Assembly (NCBI GenBank): GCA_029776225.1
Contig: JAKOTR010000054.1
Coordinates: forward strand, 186,001 to 250,000
Direction: 5' to 3'
Source: Acidobacteriota bacterium
GTDB taxonomy: Bacteria > Acidobacteriota > Terriglobia > Bryobacterales > Bryobacteraceae
DNA length: 64,000 nt
The notes beneath the pieces were generated by a model. It worked only from the letters and a program-made list of their open reading frames with translations, searched no databases and was not told the DNA's origin. This document shows positions 33,734 through 41,714 of this stretch, one piece after another. How positions within the stretch are numbered: the stretch's first letter is position 1; the number at the start of each line of letters is the position of its first letter. A program made the position numbers and the translations under genes.

Positions 33734-34730
33734 CAAACGTGTCCTGGAGATCGACGCCGCGGCGGAAACCAACCGCATTGTCGCCGCTCTCAGGCAGACT
33801 GTGCTGAGGCGGATGCGGCGCTACGGGGGCGTAGTGGGCATCAGCGGCGGCGTGGATTCCGCGGTCGTTCTGGCGCTTGCCCTGCGCGCCTTCGGCCCCC
33901 AGAAAGTGATCGCCCTGATGCTACCGGAGAACGACTCCGACCCCGAAAGCGAGGTTCTCGCGCGGCGGTATGCGCAAGCCTGCGGCGTCACCGCGGTGCT
34001 CGAAAACATCACGCCCGCGCTGGAGGGTTTTGGCTGTTACGCGCGGCGGGACGAGGCCATCCGGCGGGTCTTTCCGGAGTATGACGCCGCCAAAGGCTAC
34101 AAAGCGAAGATCGTGCTCCCCAAAAACCTGCTTGAAGAAGACACCGTGAACGTCTTCTCACTGACCATCGTCGATCCGAACGGCGTCGAACAAACGAAGC
34201 CGCTGTTTCCGAGGGATTTCCTGCAAATCGTCGCCGCGTCCAATTTCAAACAGCGCACGCGGATGGCAATGCTTTACTATCACGCCGAGAGCAATCACTA
34301 CGCGGTCATTGGCACCGCCAATAAGAACGAGCACGGCCAGGGGTTCTTCGTCAAGCACGGCGACGCCGGAGTGGACGTGCAGCCGATCGCGCACCTGTAC
34401 AAGACTCAGGTCTATCAACTGGCCGAGTACCTGAAGGTGCCCGAGGAAATCAGAAACCGCGTCCCCACGACGGACACTTACAGCGCGCCCACCTCCCAGC
34501 AGGAGTTCTTCTTCCGGCTGCCTTTCGAAGTAATGGACCTGCTATGGTTCGCGCAGGAGCATGGCTACCCGCCGGCTGAAGTCGCCGCGGTAATGGGTCT
34601 GACGGAAGTTCAGGTGCAGCGCGCCTACAACGAATTCACCCGCAAGCAGCGGACAACGGCTTACCTGAGAATGGCTCCGGTCAGCTTCGGCGCGGTCCAA
34701 GAGGGGACCGCCCGGGCGGAAGCGTCGTAA
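33723..34730 (+). CDS. NadE-like ATP pyrophosphatase (NAD synthase family) in the EPS operon
   Basis: The 335 residues belong to the NAD+ synthase family of N-type ATP pyrophosphatases. The PP-loop is VVGISGGVDSAVVLALALR, followed by VIALMLPENDSDPESEVLA, YHAESNHYAVIGTANKNEHG, GFFVKHGDAGVDVQPIAHLY and KTQVYQLAEYLKVPEEIRNR. The last segment (DTYSAPTSQQEFFFRLPFE) departs from the usual NadE DE-rich C-terminal loop. NadE adenylates a carboxylate and amidates it with ammonia. Here it sits between an ACP and a condensation-thioesterase gene, so an amidation of an EPS-related carboxylate is plausible. It could also be the cell's true NadE. Confidence 0.8.
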   Translation: MGFNKRVLEIDAAAETNRIVAALRQTVLRRMRRYGGVVGISGGVDSAVVLALALRAFGPQKVIALMLPENDSDPESEVLARRYAQACGVTAVLENITPALEGFGCYARRDEAIRRVFPEYDAAKGYKAKIVLPKNLLEEDTVNVFSLTIVDPNGVEQTKPLFPRDFLQIVAASNFKQRTRMAMLYYHAESNHYAVIGTANKNEHGQGFFVKHGDAGVDVQPIAHLYKTQVYQLAEYLKVPEEIRNRVPTTDTYSAPTSQQEFFFRLPFEVMDLLWFAQEHGYPPAEVAAVMGLTEVQVQRAYNEFTRKQRTTAYLRMAPVSFGAVQEGTARAEAS

Positions 34731-34744
34731 GCGGCTAGAAGGAG

Positions 34745-37297
34745 ATGGGCGTGGCATCCGCGACGAGATCGGACGTCTGGAGCGCAATGGGTGGCGTCTT
34801 GCGCCGGCAGGCATCCGGCCCGCCGCTCGTGCGGCGCCCCCGAACCGGCCCTCTGGAGCTATCCTGCGCGCAGGAACGGCTGTGGTCGCTCGCTCAGTCG
34901 GAGCCTGGCACCGCTTGCTACAACGTCCCGCTCGCCTGGCGGATTGACGGCAGCCTGGATCTGGAAGCGCTGCGCCGCAGCCTGAACGCCATCATCCGGC
35001 GCCACGAGATTCTCCGCACGATTTTTCCGAACGTAGACGGGCGGCCCGCCGCGATTGTCCGGGAAGACTTTGAGCTCGAGGTCGGGTTCCATGACTTGCG
35101 CGCGCAGCCTCAAGGCGCGGCGGACAGAGCGCGTGAGCTCCTCCGCCGCCCGTTCGAGCTAGAGCGGATTCCCCCGGTGAGAGCGGAAGTGGTCTGCACC
35201 GGGGAACAACAGTACCTCCTTCTGTTCGCGGTGCACCAGATCGTGTTCGATGGCGGCTCGATGCGGGTTTTCAGCCGGGAGCTCGCCGAACTGTACCGCG
35301 CTTTTACCGCCGGCCGGGAGCCGCGCCTGCCGGAACTGCCCCTTCAATACTCAGACATAGGGCCGTGGCAGGCCGAAATGCTGCAATCAGAGGCGCTTGC
35401 GGAGCCGCTAGCGTACTGGCAAAGCAAACTGGACAGGCCCTACACCCCGCTGGCCCTTCCAGTGGACCGGGCGCCCGCCGCCGCAGCGGGGACAGCGCCC
35501 GCCGCCCGCTTTCCATTCACGATCGAGCGCGAACTCACCGCCCAGCTGGCGGCCATGGCCGGCAAGGCCCGGAGCTCGCTGTTCGCCGTCCTGCTGGCCG
35601 GTTTGAATGCGCTGCTCTGCCGCTACACGGGCCAGGAGGACGTGATTATTTTCGCGTCCTTGGCCGCGCGAACGAGGCCGGAACTGCGCGATCTCATCGG
35701 TCTGATCGCGAATGTGCTGCCGCTGCGGACGGACCTCGCGGGCGACCCGTCTTTCACCGAGATCCTGGAACGCTCGCGCGAAACGCTGCTGGGAGGGCTC
35801 GCCCATCAGGACCTGCCGTTCGAAAAAATCATGGAGTCCCTGCATACGGCGAGCGGCTGGCCGCACCAGGTGATGGCGATTCATCAAAGAGCGCCGCTGC
35901 CGGTCTGGGAAGCCTCCGGCGCCACGTTCACGCCTTGCGAAGAGATCGACAACGGAGAGACGAAGTTCGCGCTGCTGTTCGAGTTCACCGAGTCGAAAGA
36001 TGGTACGCACGTCTCGTTGAAATACAGGACGGACCTCTTCGATCCACCCACCATCGGCCGGCTCGCCGCCGATTACGAAGCGCTACTGCGCACCGCCGCC
36101 GGGAATCCCGGCATCTGCTTGTCGCAACTCCCGCCCGCGCAGCCTCCCAAACCGCGCGCGGAAAGCCTTGCGGTTCCAGCCTCGCAGCGGGCGGAGTTCG
36201 CCGCACCTCGGGATGAACTGGAGCGGGAACTGACGCGGATCTGGGAGAAAGTCATCGGCCGCTCACCCATCGGAATCCACGACGATTTCTTCCAATTGGG
36301 AGGAACGTCGCTGATGGCGGCGCGCGTATTCGCGCACATCCGGCACGCCACCGGGCGCACTCTGCGGCTTGCCGCACTCCTGGAAGCGCCGACGATCGCG
36401 CAGCTTGCCGAAAAGCTGCGGGCGCCGCTTGCCTGCTCGGGCTCGTCGCTGGTGCTTTTGCGGCAGGAAGCTTCCGGCAGCCCGCTGTTCGTCGTGCCCG
36501 GTGTAGGCGGCCGCGTCCTCGAACTCGTGCCGCTCGCCTCGCACCTGCAGGGCCAGCCTGTTTATGGCTTTGAAGCGACGGAACTCGACGAGGCGAACGC
36601 CGGGACTGTCCGGATCGAGGACCTCGCGCAACAGTATGCCGCCGAGCTGCGATCGGTCCAACCCTACGGGCCATACTACCTGGGCGGAGTCTGCTTTGGG
36701 GCGTTCGTAGCCTTTGAAATCGCGCGGCAGCTCACGGAGGCCGGTGAGAGTGTAGCCCTGCTGGCGCTGCTCGATCCCCCGCCCCCACTCAGCGCCGCCC
36801 TGCCGTGGCGGGCACGCGTTGGAATCGTCCGGCGCCATCTCGAAAGGCGGTTGCGCGCCGGCTTGCCGGAGGCCTGCCGCTGGATGCTTTCTCTGGCCGG
36901 CTCGCAATTGCGCTCCGGCGCTCACGCGCTGCTCCGGATCCTGTACCGCTTGATGCACGACGTCATCCACGCGCTGCCGGGCGCGCCCGAACGCGTTCTG
37001 GCGCGGCCGGAAATGAACGAGCTGCGGCTTAAGATGCACAAGGCGTCGAGAGCCAGAGCCCTCAATCGTTACGTTCCCCGGCCCTATCCCGGAGACCTCC
37101 TCTTGATTCAAACCGAGCAGAACGGATTGATGGCCAATCTGACCGCCGAATACGGCTGGCGGGCGCTCGCTCGCGGCACAACGGAGGTGCACATCGTGCC
37201 CGCGAGTCACGACGACTTCGTCCGCGAATCCCGAGTCCAGTTCACTGCGGACCATCTCCGGGACTACCTTAGCAAGCGGCGCACGGCGGTTTGCTAA
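34745..37297 (+). CDS. NRPS-like protein with condensation, carrier and thioesterase domains but no adenylation domain
   Basis: The 850 residues contain a condensation domain (about 35-455: LSCAQERLWSLAQSEPGTACYN, RRHEILRTIF), a peptidyl carrier (about 490-560, DDFFQLGGTSLMAARVF, Ser522) and a type I thioesterase (about 575-840, YYLGGVCFGAFVAFEIARQL, HDDFV). The condensation motif HHxxxDG reads HQIVFDG (164-170), so the catalytic second His is Gln. The thioesterase nucleophile is Cys650 where most have Ser. There is no adenylation domain, so the carrier must be loaded by another protein. GTG 34751 has better ribosome-site spacing than ATG 34745. It likely acts on ACP-bound acyl groups. Confidence 0.85.
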   Translation: MGVASATRSDVWSAMGGVLRRQASGPPLVRRPRTGPLELSCAQERLWSLAQSEPGTACYNVPLAWRIDGSLDLEALRRSLNAIIRRHEILRTIFPNVDGRPAAIVREDFELEVGFHDLRAQPQGAADRARELLRRPFELERIPPVRAEVVCTGEQQYLLLFAVHQIVFDGGSMRVFSRELAELYRAFTAGREPRLPELPLQYSDIGPWQAEMLQSEALAEPLAYWQSKLDRPYTPLALPVDRAPAAAAGTAPAARFPFTIERELTAQLAAMAGKARSSLFAVLLAGLNALLCRYTGQEDVIIFASLAARTRPELRDLIGLIANVLPLRTDLAGDPSFTEILERSRETLLGGLAHQDLPFEKIMESLHTASGWPHQVMAIHQRAPLPVWEASGATFTPCEEIDNGETKFALLFEFTESKDGTHVSLKYRTDLFDPPTIGRLAADYEALLRTAAGNPGICLSQLPPAQPPKPRAESLAVPASQRAEFAAPRDELERELTRIWEKVIGRSPIGIHDDFFQLGGTSLMAARVFAHIRHATGRTLRLAALLEAPTIAQLAEKLRAPLACSGSSLVLLRQEASGSPLFVVPGVGGRVLELVPLASHLQGQPVYGFEATELDEANAGTVRIEDLAQQYAAELRSVQPYGPYYLGGVCFGAFVAFEIARQLTEAGESVALLALLDPPPPLSAALPWRARVGIVRRHLERRLRAGLPEACRWMLSLAGSQLRSGAHALLRILYRLMHDVIHALPGAPERVLARPEMNELRLKMHKASRARALNRYVPRPYPGDLLLIQTEQNGLMANLTAEYGWRALARGTTEVHIVPASHDDFVRESRVQFTADHLRDYLSKRRTAVC

Positions 37298-37304
37298 CGG
37301 GCAG

Positions 37305-38669
37305 ATGCCGGACCGTAACCCAGAATTGATTCTCGCGCAGCCGGATGCAGGGCCGCCTCCAGGCATGGCTGTACGCATCCGGCGTGCCTTATCGCCGCGC
37401 AGCGCTGTGGCCCGTCTGCGCCATCCCATCGCCAGGAATGCCGCAGTCCTCTATTTGCAGCAGGCGGCGAACTACATCCTGCCCATCATCACCATTCCGT
37501 ATCTTGCGCGGGTGCTGGGCCCGCATGCCTGGGGCGTGGTGGTGTTCGCGCAGGGGTTTTCCAACTGGCTGTCGAGGCTGCTCGAATACGGCTTCAACCT
37601 TTCCGCAACGCGCGAAGTGGCCGCGCGCCGCACGGAGACCGGAGAGGTTGCCGACATCGTATGCGGGGTCCTCGGAGCGCAGGCGCTGCTGGTGGCGGGC
37701 GCCGGGCTGGCCTCCATCGTCGCGGCTCTCACCGTGCCGTCGTTTCAGGACCGCGAGCTCTACGTAGTCCTCGCCTGGCTGGCCGCGATCGCGCAGGGTT
37801 TGAATCCCCTCTGGTTCTACCAAGGATTCGAGGACATGCGCCTGCCCGCGCTGCTGAGCGTTACCGCCCGCCTGATCGCCACCGGCGGAGTTTTCGTTTT
37901 GGTGACATCTCCGGAAGACGGCTGGATTGTGCTGGCGCTTCAGGTCGTGGCCGGATTGGCTGCCACCGGCATCGCGATCGGAATGATATACAGGCGCGTG
38001 CCGGCGCGGCTGCCCACCTTGCGGGCCGCTTGGGGGGCGTTCGTCCAGGGGTGGCGGGTGTTCCTCCTGCGAGGATCAATAACGCTGTATTCAACTGCAA
38101 ACGTGTTCCTGCTCGGTCTGTTCGTTCCCCCGAACCAGATCGCTTTCTACGGAGCGGCCGAGCGCATCACGAACGCCTGCTACGACTCGCTCAGCCCCAT
38201 TTCCCAGGCCCTGTTTCCGCACATGTCCCGGCTGGTGCGCACGGACCGGAAGAGGGCTGAACGCGTGGCCCGCAACAGTCTGTTCATGCTCGGCGGCGTG
38301 GGCCTAATGGCCTCAACCGCGATCTTCTTCCTCGCCCCTGTCGTCGTGCGCGTGTTGCTGGGGGCGAAGTACGTGGACGCTATCCCCGTGCTGCGCATCA
38401 TGTCGCTGATCCCGCTGCTGGCGGCGGTGAGCAACCTGCTGGGAGTTCAGTGGATGGTGCCGCTCGGCTTGGAACGCCAGATGAACCGGGCGATCGTCGC
38501 TGCGGGCCTGTTCAACGTGATGCTGGTTCCGCTGCTGGCCCCTCGCTTCGGCGCTCTTGGCGCCGCTACGGCGGTGGTCTGCGCCGAGCTAGTGGTAACG
38601 CTGGGAATGTACGTTACTCTCCGCCGGCTCCGGCTCGATCCCTTCGCTCCACAGCGCCGGGACCGGTGA
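37305..38669 (+). CDS. Wzx-type polysaccharide flippase (MOP superfamily)
   Basis: The 454 residues form about 12-14 membrane helices of the polysaccharide transporter family. The first starts at IARNAAVLYLQQAANYILPI and includes IPYLARVLGPHAWGVVVFAQ, the classic Wzx N-terminal motif; FNLSATREVAARR and FYQGFEDMR follow. It should flip the undecaprenyl-linked repeat unit to the outer face of the membrane. It starts 8 bp after the condensation-thioesterase gene. Its last 81 bases overlap the end of the convergent polymerase gene. Confidence 0.9.
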   Translation: MPDRNPELILAQPDAGPPPGMAVRIRRALSPRSAVARLRHPIARNAAVLYLQQAANYILPIITIPYLARVLGPHAWGVVVFAQGFSNWLSRLLEYGFNLSATREVAARRTETGEVADIVCGVLGAQALLVAGAGLASIVAALTVPSFQDRELYVVLAWLAAIAQGLNPLWFYQGFEDMRLPALLSVTARLIATGGVFVLVTSPEDGWIVLALQVVAGLAATGIAIGMIYRRVPARLPTLRAAWGAFVQGWRVFLLRGSITLYSTANVFLLGLFVPPNQIAFYGAAERITNACYDSLSPISQALFPHMSRLVRTDRKRAERVARNSLFMLGGVGLMASTAIFFLAPVVVRVLLGAKYVDAIPVLRIMSLIPLLAAVSNLLGVQWMVPLGLERQMNRAIVAAGLFNVMLVPLLAPRFGALGAATAVVCAELVVTLGMYVTLRRLRLDPFAPQRRDR

Positions 38670-39995
38670 AGGCGCTTCATCCAGCCTCTCCGGACCGGTT
38701 TCCTCGTGCTCTTCTTCCTCTTCCTCGTCCTCGATTTGCTGAGCGCGCACTACGAGCCCGAGCAGCACGAAGGTGTACCCGCTGACCTGCAAGTAGGTCC
38801 AGCGGTCGCCGAAAAAGTTGACGAGCGCCGCGGACGCCATCAGCCCGGCAAAAGCCAGCCCCAGCCCGCGAAAGAACGGATCGCGGCCCGTCTTGTACAA
38901 GCGCCGGCCCGCGCGGTACATCTTCCAGAGCAGCCAGAGGAAAATGCTGATCCCGATCACTCCGGTTTCGACCAGGACCTTCACGTACATGTTGTGCGTG
39001 TCCCGGAAACCACCGGGGTTTTCACGGTAGGCATAGGTATTGAAGCCGGTTCCGATCACGGGATTGCTGTCGAACACCTGCATCGCTTCCTCCCAAAGCC
39101 CAAGGCGGGAGGCTGCGGAGCTGTCCAGTCCTTCTTCGCTGACAGTCATGTAGACTCGCTCGCGGACTGCCGGTGGAACCAGCGCCTGCCAGCTTACGAG
39201 AAACGCCACCAGCCCCGCCAGAATCAGGCGGTTCTTCGTCACGCCCAGAAACAGGCAGCCGAACAGGAAAGCCGCGTAGCCGCCGCGCGACAACGCGTAG
39301 AGGAGGCACAGCACAGTCATGCCAAGCAGGGACGCGGCGCCGGTCTTCGCAAGTAGCCCGGGGGCGGAAAGCAGAAACCCGAGCAAGAACGTCCCTATCT
39401 GCGCCTGAAAGGCCGCGAACCCGTTCTCTCCGGCGTAGCCCATGGCCCCCGCATATCGCGTGGCGTAGGAGAATTGCGAAAAGTCCCGGCCCGACATGGT
39501 GGCCAGATAATATTTGTCGAGAAGAAAAACGCCCGCTGCCATCGCCAGCAACAGTAGCTGCATCTGGCGTTTCGTCCGTATGGCGCTCACCGTCAGGAAC
39601 ATCAGGAGGAACATCACCACGTAGTTCTTCCAGTCCTGCAACCGGCGGTCGTCAAACCATAGCGGGGGCGCGGACCCCAGGTGGAACATGCCGCGCCACA
39701 GCCAGACGTAGGTGAACACCGTGTAGACGGCGAGAATCCTGTTGAACCCCGTTTTTGGGAACGCCGGAAGGCCGACTCTCTTCAGCCCGAGCAGGATGCC
39801 CAGGAGCATAAGATCGACAAACAACGTCCCGAGCGGGTATGCGTGCAGCCGGTAGCGAACCGTTTGCAGCGGAAGCAGCGGAACCAGCACATAAAGCCCG
39901 ATGCGCGGGTTCCAGAAGATGGAAAGCAGGAACCCCGCAACGCACACGAGGGGAAACAGCAGATTGACGAGCGGTTCTAGTCCGAGGTGAAACAT
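38589..39995 (-). CDS. O-antigen ligase/polymerase family membrane protein (Wzy-like)
   Basis: The 468 residues form 10-12 membrane helices with the long outer loop and Wzy_C motif of the family (IGTGFNTYAYRENPGGFRDT, then HNMYVKVLVETGVIGISIFLW). It likely polymerises flipped repeat units into the EPS chain. The C-terminal cytoplasmic tail is unusually acidic (IEDEEEEEEHEETGPERLDE) and is encoded where the gene overlaps the flippase gene (38589-38669). It starts directly after the methyltransferase stop and is last in a six-gene minus-strand EPS operon running from 44765. Confidence 0.88.
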   Translation of the reverse strand: MFHLGLEPLVNLLFPLVCVAGFLLSIFWNPRIGLYVLVPLLPLQTVRYRLHAYPLGTLFVDLMLLGILLGLKRVGLPAFPKTGFNRILAVYTVFTYVWLWRGMFHLGSAPPLWFDDRRLQDWKNYVVMFLLMFLTVSAIRTKRQMQLLLLAMAAGVFLLDKYYLATMSGRDFSQFSYATRYAGAMGYAGENGFAAFQAQIGTFLLGFLLSAPGLLAKTGAASLLGMTVLCLLYALSRGGYAAFLFGCLFLGVTKNRLILAGLVAFLVSWQALVPPAVRERVYMTVSEEGLDSSAASRLGLWEEAMQVFDSNPVIGTGFNTYAYRENPGGFRDTHNMYVKVLVETGVIGISIFLWLLWKMYRAGRRLYKTGRDPFFRGLGLAFAGLMASAALVNFFGDRWTYLQVSGYTFVLLGLVVRAQQIEDEEEEEEHEETGPERLDEAPSPVPALWSEGIEPEPAESNVHSQRYH

Positions 39996-40799
39996 TTACA
40001 GACTCGCTCGAGGGTCGCCCTCCACCGTCCCGGCCTTCACTGCCAGGATTTGCACGGTGGGGAGCAGCGGGTAAACGAAGTACCGAAGCGCGCGGTACCG
40101 CTTGAGAAGCTCGAGCACCGCGTAAAACTTCCGTTTCGAGGGGCTCAACATGTCACGCCGGATCAAATCGAAGGTCTCGTAGGTTTGAAATCCGAGGCGC
40201 GTGAAGAACCGGGACAGCCCGCGGTGGGTGAACCAGTTCACCGCAGGAAAGGCCGTGTGCCCGACCCACTCCGGCCGGCGCCTGACAACCCATCGGAGGA
40301 TGGGCCGTTTCATCACGTCCGGCAGCAGCGGGTAGAAGTGGAGGTTGCGGATCTCCGGATTCCGCGGGCAGTAGCGGTTCGTCGTGCGAACGAAGAACAG
40401 CCCGCCGGTGGCCAGCACCCGCCGCGCTTCCAGCCCGACCTCCTGCCATTGCGGCACGTGCTCGAAAAGATTTTCCGAATAGCTCACGTCGAAGGTTCCA
40501 TCGCGAAACGGGAGGCGGGTTGCGTCGCAGGCAACAAAAAACACGTTATCGACGCCCTGTTCGCGGGCGAGCCGGGAGGCCTGCCGCAACAATCCCTGAC
40601 TGTAGTCCACCGCGACGACCTTCCTGCCGGTTCTCGCCCAGGCCAGCGCATCGTAGCCCATGCCGCAGGCGATATCCAGCACGCGCCCGGTCTTCGGGGC
40701 GGGCGCCAGAGCGGCGATCCACTTATTGGGCTTGCGCTCCAGGTCGGCCCGCCGGCTCTTGTCGATTCTTATCTGAAAATATTGTTGGTCGTGATCCAT
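39996..40799 (-). CDS. Class I SAM-dependent methyltransferase
   Basis: The 267 residues contain motif I RVLDIACGMGYDALAWARTG, motif II VVAVDYSQGLLRQASRLA, FFVACDATRLPFRDGTFDVS and YSENLFEHVPQW, then LATGGLFFVRTTNRY. The Methyltransf_11-type core fits O- or N-methylation of a sugar or a small molecule. The gene lies between the GT2 gene and the polymerase gene; its TAA is immediately followed by the next ATG. Methylation of an EPS sugar or capping of the chain is a reasonable inference. Confidence 0.85.
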   Translation of the reverse strand: MDHDQQYFQIRIDKSRRADLERKPNKWIAALAPAPKTGRVLDIACGMGYDALAWARTGRKVVAVDYSQGLLRQASRLAREQGVDNVFFVACDATRLPFRDGTFDVSYSENLFEHVPQWQEVGLEARRVLATGGLFFVRTTNRYCPRNPEIRNLHFYPLLPDVMKRPILRWVVRRRPEWVGHTAFPAVNWFTHRGLSRFFTRLGFQTYETFDLIRRDMLSPSKRKFYAVLELLKRYRALRYFVYPLLPTVQILAVKAGTVEGDPRASL

Positions 40800-40820
40800 C
40801 CTGTCTCCCCGGCCGCGCGG

Positions 40821-41714
40821 CTACAGCCAAGCCGGCCGCCCGTAGTTGCCCCGCATGCCGTCGCGAACACCTCGCCAGATAAAGCGCAGCCGTTCAAAGA
40901 ACCCCATGTACCCATGCCGGCGCAGCACGTAAATTGCCGACAACAGGTTCTGCACCTGGAAAACCGGACGCGAAAGCGGCACGCCCGCCGCCCGCAGGTG
41001 TTCGAACATCAGGAAGCGGTTGCGGAACTGAAAGTAGATCTTGCGCGAGTTCAGACGGCTGTTTGTGGGCAGCTTTTTTCTGAACGCAATGCGGTTTACA
41101 TAGATGACGTTCGTATGGCGCGCCGCAAGAAACCCGTAGATGCTGTCGTCTCCCCAGACGAAAAAACGCGCATCGGGCAAACCGATGCGGTCCACTACCC
41201 GCCGGTGGATCAGGGCGCCTTCGAAAGTGCTGTAATTCACCGGGATCCAGTCGCGTCCGGCGGCAAAGGAGATGTCTTTGCTGAAGCACCGCTTTTCCAT
41301 CAGCGAGAGATCCCAGACGCCCTCCCAGGGATACTCCTCGGCACCGTCCGGCTCCTTGCGCCCGTGGATGAAGTCCGAGCACCCCGCGAACTCCAGCAAG
41401 CGTTCCAGACCTTCAGGCAGCGCCTCCACGTCGTCGTCCATGAGCCACATCCAATCGAAGCCGTTGGCATAGGCCCACTCCATGCCAGCTCGAAAGCCGC
41501 CCGCGCCCCCCACGTTTTCGGGGAGGTTCATGATTTGCAAGTGGCCATAATCGGCCGCAAGCATCTCCCGCGTCCCATCGGTACTGGCGTTGTTGACCAC
41601 CACGATGGCGTCGAGCGGGCGCGTTTGAACAAGCAAAGCGTCCAGACACTCCTTGAGCAGCGCCTTGCGGTTATAGGTCACCACGATCGCGCACACTCGT
41701 TCGCTCTTGAGCAT
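40821..41714 (-). CDS. GT2-family glycosyltransferase, galactofuranosyltransferase-like
   Basis: The 297 residues show a GT2 fold: CAIVVTYNRKALLKECLDAL, VVVNNASTDGTREML, the acidic metal motif in DWMWLMDDDVEALPEGLERL, NYSTFEGALIHRRVVDRIGL and ARFFVWGDDSIYGF. The combination NVGGAGGFRAGMEWAYANG + WLMDDD + FEGxLIHRxVV + WGDD is what I associate with GlfT-like galactofuranosyltransferases and relatives. With glf in the same locus, transfer of galactofuranose is a good guess, but rhamnosyltransferases look alike. The ATG lies 44 nt inside the preceding GT4 gene. Confidence 0.85.
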   Translation of the reverse strand: MLKSERVCAIVVTYNRKALLKECLDALLVQTRPLDAIVVVNNASTDGTREMLAADYGHLQIMNLPENVGGAGGFRAGMEWAYANGFDWMWLMDDDVEALPEGLERLLEFAGCSDFIHGRKEPDGAEEYPWEGVWDLSLMEKRCFSKDISFAAGRDWIPVNYSTFEGALIHRRVVDRIGLPDARFFVWGDDSIYGFLAARHTNVIYVNRIAFRKKLPTNSRLNSRKIYFQFRNRFLMFEHLRAAGVPLSRPVFQVQNLLSAIYVLRRHGYMGFFERLRFIWRGVRDGMRGNYGRPAWL

